A DNA stretch of 56,675 nucleotides from F0422 sp003992255. GTDB lineage: Bacteria > Bacillota > Negativicutes > Veillonellales > Veillonellaceae. Within the stretch, counting starts at the first letter, position 1, and every line of letters starts with the position of its first letter. The notes under the pieces are model-generated. The model did no database searches. It was not told the origin of the DNA and worked only from the letters and a program-made list of their open reading frames with translations. The DNA is taken from NCBI RefSeq assembly GCF_003992255.1, contig NZ_RQVA01000013.1, forward strand, positions 1 through 56,675, written 5' to 3'. A program made the position numbers and the translations under genes. Shown here one piece after another: positions 52,378-56,675 of this stretch.

Positions 52378-53406
52378 ATGGAAAAACGACAAGATTATTT
52401 GCAAATGATTGCAGGTGAGTCGGTGTCCCGTAGACCAGTTTGGTTTATGCGTCAAGCGGGGCGGAGTCAAGAGGCGTATCGCAAGATAAAAGAGCGATAT
52501 AGCCTATTTGAGATTACTCATCAACCGGAATTATGTGCAAAAGTAACAGCGCTTCCCGTTCATGAGTATGATGTGGATGCGGCTATTTTGTACAAAGATA
52601 TTATGACTCCTTTGGTACCTATGGGTGTAGATGTAACGATTAAGGCGGGTGTAGGACCTGTCATTGCAAATCCCATACGTTCTCAAGAAGATGTAGCAAA
52701 TTTACGTGATATTGTAGTAGAAGAATCGCTGGATTTTATGGTAAAAACAATCCAGATTCTTACGAAGGAAATGCTCACAGTTCCCTTAATTGGCTTTGCA
52801 GGGGCTCCTTTCACATTGGCTAGTTATATGATTGAGGGTGGCCCTTCTAAGAATTACCAGAAAACTCGTCAATGTTTAGTGGCAACGCCTGAGATTTGGC
52901 ATGCTTTGATGGAACGATTGACGACTATGTCCATTACATATATGGAAGGTCAAATTCAGGCGGGAGTGAATGCAATTCAAATTTTTGATTCATGGATTGG
53001 AGCCCTTTCAATAGAACAATATGAAAGTGGCGTATTCCCCTATATGAAACGTATTATTGGGACCATTAAGGAACGATATCCTCATATTCCTATCACTATG
53101 TTTGGCGTAGGCACTAAGCATTTATTTCCTGTGTGGAAAGAATTGCCATTAGATGTAATCGGTTGTGATTGGAGGTGCTCCATTGCAGAAGCAAGCGCGA
53201 TGGGTATCAAGCAAACATTACAAGGAAATTTAGATCCGGCCTATTTATTCGCAGATTGGAAAACGATTCAAGGTGAAATTGACCGCATCTTAGAAGAAGG
53301 TGCTGCCCATGGAAAACATATCTTTAACTTAGGCCATGGTGTTGTGCCAGATGCGAATCCGAAAGTATTGCGAAACATTGTGGAGTATGTACATGACAGA
53401 GGATAA
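52378..53406 (+). CDS. hemE: Uroporphyrinogen decarboxylase
   Basis: A 342-residue cytoplasmic enzyme that removes four carboxyl groups from uroporphyrinogen III to give coproporphyrinogen III. The N-terminal signature PVWFMRQAGRSQEAYRKIKE and the later GFAGAPFTLASYMIEGG are both conserved. The catalytic Asp region is VDAAILYKDIMTPL. Upstream spacing to a ribosome-binding site is weak (AAGGTG). It begins the heme operon and overlaps hemH by 14 nt. Confidence 0.95.
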   Translation: MEKRQDYLQMIAGESVSRRPVWFMRQAGRSQEAYRKIKERYSLFEITHQPELCAKVTALPVHEYDVDAAILYKDIMTPLVPMGVDVTIKAGVGPVIANPIRSQEDVANLRDIVVEESLDFMVKTIQILTKEMLTVPLIGFAGAPFTLASYMIEGGPSKNYQKTRQCLVATPEIWHALMERLTTMSITYMEGQIQAGVNAIQIFDSWIGALSIEQYESGVFPYMKRIIGTIKERYPHIPITMFGVGTKHLFPVWKELPLDVIGCDWRCSIAEASAMGIKQTLQGNLDPAYLFADWKTIQGEIDRILEEGAAHGKHIFNLGHGVVPDANPKVLRNIVEYVHDRG

Positions 53407-54313
53407 AACAACACAAGAAGTTTGTGTATTGGTATTAGATTATGGTTCTCCTCGCTCTTTAAATGATATAGAAGAGTATTATATTCGCATACGGAGAGGC
53501 CATAGACCAAGTGATGAAGAATTACAAGGATTACGTCATAAGTATGAACGTATCGGTGGTCAATCCCAATTGATGGAGTCCACAGCGTGGCAAGTTAAGA
53601 GATTACAAGAAGAAGTACGAAATCAATTGCCCTTAACAAAGGTGACGGCAGTACAGGGACATAAATACATAGAGCCCCTGATTGCAGACGTAGCTAAGGA
53701 ATTGAAAGGCTATGATGCGGTAGTGGTGCTCATGATGAATCCTTATGGAACGGACATATTAAATGCATCCTATCTAGAGCCACTGAAACTATTTATGAAT
53801 GACAGGTGGAAGATAGTGAAAAGTTGGGCGGACGCACCGACATTAGTGCAATCTTGGACAGAACGAGTACAGAAGGCTATGCGTACATTGCCTGTTACGG
53901 TGAAACCGTTTTATGTCTTTACGGCCCATAGTGTACCACTGATGCAAGGAATTTCTTATGATGGATATGTGCATAGCTTACAACGGGTGATGCAGACCAT
54001 GGCAGATCAATTGGCGTTGCCGAACGCTACCCTAGCTTGGCAAAGTGCAGGGACTCGTGGGGAATGGTTAACACCTACGGTGGAAGCTGTCACAGAACAA
54101 GCGGGCGCAGAAGGCTATACCCATGTGGTATATATTCCTATCGGCTTTACTTGTACCCATATGGAAGTGTCCTATGATTTAGATATAGAACGACAGGAAC
54201 AGTGTGAACAGTTGGGGATGACCTATGTGCGAGTACCTATGCCAGACCATGATACTCTCTTTGTGAAAGCCATGGCGCACGGTGTAGTAACAGCTCTCTG
54301 GAAGGAGGGATAA
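53393..54313 (+). CDS. hemH: Coproporphyrin ferrochelatase (HemH/CpfC)
   Basis: A 306-residue ferrochelatase. In the coproporphyrin-dependent route it puts Fe2+ into coproporphyrin III. Features include LDYGSPRSLNDIEEYY with Tyr17, IRRGHRPSDEEL, the metal-site His179 in FTAHSVP and Glu258 in the segment CTHMEVSYD. These correspond to the catalytic His and Glu of Bacillus HemH. The ATG at 53393 is preceded by TGGAG 7 nt away. A longer frame starts inside hemE and is not credible. The gene lies between hemE and the HemY-HemQ fusion, which is the reason to assign the coproporphyrin form. Confidence 0.93.
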   Translation: MTEDKTTQEVCVLVLDYGSPRSLNDIEEYYIRIRRGHRPSDEELQGLRHKYERIGGQSQLMESTAWQVKRLQEEVRNQLPLTKVTAVQGHKYIEPLIADVAKELKGYDAVVVLMMNPYGTDILNASYLEPLKLFMNDRWKIVKSWADAPTLVQSWTERVQKAMRTLPVTVKPFYVFTAHSVPLMQGISYDGYVHSLQRVMQTMADQLALPNATLAWQSAGTRGEWLTPTVEAVTEQAGAEGYTHVVYIPIGFTCTHMEVSYDLDIERQEQCEQLGMTYVRVPMPDHDTLFVKAMAHGVVTALWKEG

Positions 54314-54314
54314 T

Positions 54315-56555
54315 ATGAAAATAGCAATTATTGGTGGCGGTTTAACTGGCTTGTCTTCCGCTTATTATATGGGTAAGGCATTTCCTCATTGGGAGATTCA
54401 TGTGTTGGAATCCTCAAATCGTTGGGGTGGAAAGGTGCAAACAAAACGCCATGATGGCTATGTGGTGGAAGTGGGTCCTGATTCCTACTTAGCAAGAAAA
54501 ACAGCTATGACAGATTTGGTGAAAGAATTGGGCTTAGGTGATACCTTGGTGCGCAATGCTACAGGAGAATCCTATATTTACCATCAAGGTCAAATGAAAC
54601 CTATCCCTGGAGGTTCTATCATTGGGATTCCCACAGAATTTCTTCCCTTTGCTATGTCTAGCTTATTGAGCTGGTCTGGTAAATTACGAGCTGGATTAGA
54701 TATGTTTAAGAAGCCATATCCTGGACACGAGGATATGAGTATCGATGCCTTTTTCCGGTATCATTTAGGGGATGAACTAGTCGATGTATTAATTGAACCT
54801 CTCTTAGCGGGTATCTACGGCGGAGACTTAAAACGCTTAAGCTTACTGGGAACCTTTCCAGAATTTCGTCAATTAGAACAAAAGCATGGAAACTTGGTTA
54901 AAGGTATGATGGCTATGCAAGGTATGCGCAAACAATCTGGGGCTACTACAGAAGGTCAATTTGCCCAGTTAACGGGAGGGTTAGAATCTTTAGTAGATGC
55001 GCTAGTGGAGCAAATGCCGAAGAACGTTTCTTTGCACACATCGACTGAGGTGCTAGGCGTATCTTACACAGATAAGCGCTATACAGTGCAAACACAAAAC
55101 GGTACAGATTCCTACGACCGTCTTGTGATCACTACTCCACCTAAAGCCTATGAAAGATTTTTTGTGGGAGATGAAAATTTTGAAGACTTGCGGCATATGG
55201 AACAATCTTCTTGTGCCATTGTAATCATGAGTTTACCAAAGTCAGCGTTTACAAAACCATTGCAAGGCACAGGATTTGTCATCACTCGCAGTACAGAGAC
55301 ACCATTGACGGCATGTACTTACATTTTTAGTAAGTGGCCGCAAACGACACCACAAGACAAGGTGGTACTACGGGTCTTTTTAGGGAAACCTACAGATTCT
55401 ACAGTAGATACGCACAGTGAAGAAGAATTATGTGAATTGGCCCTTTCAGAAATACGAAATATATTGAAGTTTACAGGAAATCCAGAATGGATGGAAGTAG
55501 TGCGGTTACAAAAAAGTATGCCTCAATATGAAGTGGGTCATAAAGATAGAATCGCAACAATCATGGACCATGTGGCACAAAACTATCCAGGACTGGCATT
55601 AATTGGAACGCCATTTAAAGGGGTAGGTATGCCAGATGGCATCAAACAAGCATATGAATTAGTAGAAGCATGGAAAGAAGAAACTAAGGAGGTAGTTCCT
55701 ATGGATACGCATACAGAATCTAACCACGGACATCATGGAGCAGGTCCAGTGGAGGGACGTCCAGAATCTAAGAACGGTCATCATGGAGCAGTGTCTATGG
55801 AAGGACGTCCAGAAATAACAGGACTAGAAAAAGTACCTGAAACATACGAAGGTTGGTTTAGCTTGCACGCTAATTATTCCATTAATTTTGAAAAATGGAG
55901 AACTTGGTCCGCTGAGCAACAACGTGAAGCATTGCAATCTTTCAAGGATTTTATTGGGAATTTAGAAACAGCTCATGAAGCCAATGAAAGTAGCTATGCT
56001 ATGTACCAAATTAATGGTCATAAGGGAGATATTATGTTTTGGTTCTTGCAACCAAGCTTACAAGAGTTAAACGAAGTGGAATTACAATTGAAAAAATTAC
56101 CAATTTTCAGTGTATTACAACCGGAATCTTCCTTCGTGTCCGTTATCGAGGTGAGCAATTATGTAAAATCGCCGAAAGACCACCCAAAAGTACAAGCTCG
56201 GTTATACCCTAAAATTCCAAGATTAGCTTGTATGTGTTTTTACCCTATGGCGAAGCAACGTAATCTGACAGATAATTGGTATATGCTAGATCGTCAAAGT
56301 CGTGGTAGCATGATGCGTTCTCATGGTCAAATCGGCAAAAAATATGAAGACACTATCAAAGAATTTACGACGGGTGCGTTTGGCATGGATGATTGGGAAT
56401 GGGGCATTACCTTGATGAGTGATGATCCAATTCAGTTCAAAAAAATCGTCAATGAAATGCGTTTTGATGAAGTGAGCGCTCGCTTTGGGATTTTTGGGCC
56501 ATTTACAATTGGTACGATTCTTGATATAGATGGCATAGAGCATTTGTTTTCCTAA
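54315..56555 (+). CDS. hemYQ: HemY-HemQ fusion: coproporphyrinogen oxidase and coproheme decarboxylase
   Basis: A 746-residue fusion of the last two enzyme domains of the coproporphyrin-dependent heme route. Residues 1 to about 460 are HemY/CgoX, an FAD enzyme (GGGLTGLSSAYY) that oxidises coproporphyrinogen III. Residues from about 505 to 746 are HemQ/ChdC, which removes two carboxyl groups from coproheme to give heme b. The HemQ catalytic residues fit: Tyr643, Lys647 (YPMAK), Trp655 and proximal His670. A His/Gly-rich linker with a 16-residue repeat lies between. At the boundary AAGGAGG and an in-frame ATG (55701, Met463) allow a separate HemQ of 284 residues. It follows hemH by 1 nt. Confidence 0.93.
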   Translation: MKIAIIGGGLTGLSSAYYMGKAFPHWEIHVLESSNRWGGKVQTKRHDGYVVEVGPDSYLARKTAMTDLVKELGLGDTLVRNATGESYIYHQGQMKPIPGGSIIGIPTEFLPFAMSSLLSWSGKLRAGLDMFKKPYPGHEDMSIDAFFRYHLGDELVDVLIEPLLAGIYGGDLKRLSLLGTFPEFRQLEQKHGNLVKGMMAMQGMRKQSGATTEGQFAQLTGGLESLVDALVEQMPKNVSLHTSTEVLGVSYTDKRYTVQTQNGTDSYDRLVITTPPKAYERFFVGDENFEDLRHMEQSSCAIVIMSLPKSAFTKPLQGTGFVITRSTETPLTACTYIFSKWPQTTPQDKVVLRVFLGKPTDSTVDTHSEEELCELALSEIRNILKFTGNPEWMEVVRLQKSMPQYEVGHKDRIATIMDHVAQNYPGLALIGTPFKGVGMPDGIKQAYELVEAWKEETKEVVPMDTHTESNHGHHGAGPVEGRPESKNGHHGAVSMEGRPEITGLEKVPETYEGWFSLHANYSINFEKWRTWSAEQQREALQSFKDFIGNLETAHEANESSYAMYQINGHKGDIMFWFLQPSLQELNEVELQLKKLPIFSVLQPESSFVSVIEVSNYVKSPKDHPKVQARLYPKIPRLACMCFYPMAKQRNLTDNWYMLDRQSRGSMMRSHGQIGKKYEDTIKEFTTGAFGMDDWEWGITLMSDDPIQFKKIVNEMRFDEVSARFGIFGPFTIGTILDIDGIEHLFS
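55686..55703 (+). promoter_or_regulatory. Internal ribosome-binding site and ATG at the HemY/HemQ boundary
   Basis: AAGGAGG (55686-55692), an 8-nt spacer and ATG (55701-55703), in frame with the fusion. Spacing and match are as good as at any gene start in this window. It could give a free HemQ in addition to the fusion. Confidence 0.6.
55715..55810 (+). repeat. 48-nt tandem repeat in the HemY-HemQ linker
   Basis: Two copies (55715-55762 and 55763-55810) encode ESNHGHHGAGPVEGRP and ESKNGHHGAVSMEGRP. The linker is thus lengthened in whole 16-residue steps. The HGHH and GHH groups could bind metal or heme loosely. Confidence 0.85.
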
Positions 56556-56610
56556 TCCACTCATGAGATATTAAACAAATAAAGAAATAGAATTAAAGGG
56601 CTCTATAATA

Positions 56611-56657
56611 AATGTTGGGGCTACTCATATAAGAGTAGTCGCCAACATTCTTTTTTT
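56611..56657 (+). terminator. Terminator after the heme operon
   Basis: AATGTTGGGGCTACTC and GAGTAGTCGCCAACATT pair with one mismatch around a short loop, followed by a run of T. Confidence 0.92.
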
Positions 56658-56675
56658 GCAATAAAATAGACATAT

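Overview
The window is low-GC DNA that reads like a Negativicutes genome, most like Veillonella. Two signs together support this. It carries a TonB-dependent outer-membrane receptor, so the cell has two membranes. It also carries the Firmicutes-type coproporphyrin-dependent end of heme synthesis (hemE, hemH/cpfC, hemY/cgoX, hemQ/chdC). Pyruvate:ferredoxin oxidoreductase and a glycyl radical enzyme point to an anaerobe, and cytochrome bd points to tolerance of some oxygen. I cannot confirm the species without a search.

Layout. 1-800: tandem repeats holding hairpin modules. 802-5300: a small membrane protein, a ClC transporter, a MoaB/Mog protein and a DUF47-Pit phosphate transport pair. 5340-12200: an Rrf2 regulator, cydA, cydB and a fused cydDC. 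12291-15166: an unknown membrane protein, a repeat-rich gap, and a minus-strand pair (LysR regulator and a one-span coiled-coil protein). 15290-19190: nifJ with a strong promoter and a leader of about 270 nt. 19271-21547: a DUF2939 protein, a broken iron-type substrate-binding protein gene and a small unknown gene.

21811-40522 is a glycyl-radical-enzyme bacterial microcompartment (GRM) locus. The minus-strand arm encodes a divergent two-BMC-domain shell protein, a TPR/DUF4037 protein and a DUF4125 protein. The plus-strand arm encodes the glycyl radical dehydratase, its activase, shell proteins (BMC-T, three BMC-H, a EutS/PduU type and a BMC-P), two aldehyde dehydrogenases, a PduL phosphotransacylase, an iron alcohol dehydrogenase, a HbpS/PduO-C-like protein, a glycerol/propanediol facilitator, a EutP/PduV-like protein and a PocR-type sensor with an AraC response regulator. 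The dehydratase has His164, Ser282, Cys432, Glu434 and Asp446, the set I recall for B12-independent glycerol/propanediol dehydratases. The likely pathway is 1,2-propanediol (or glycerol) to an aldehyde inside the shell, then to acyl-CoA and acyl-phosphate or to the alcohol.

40610-52166 is a probable heme-acquisition operon: a TonB receptor with heme-receptor-like features, a CobN-like chelatase large subunit, a binding-protein ABC transporter, and ChlI- and ChlD-like AAA+ subunits. It resembles the Bacteroidetes hmu layout, in which the CobN-like HmuS removes iron from heme. Here the two AAA+ partners sit in the same operon. 52378-56555 follows with hemE, hemH and a HemY-HemQ fusion that keeps an internal ribosome-binding site and ATG at the domain boundary. 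Heme import, possible heme breakdown, heme synthesis and a heme-using oxidase therefore sit within 50 kb.

I see no rRNA, tRNA, CRISPR array, transposase or phage gene.
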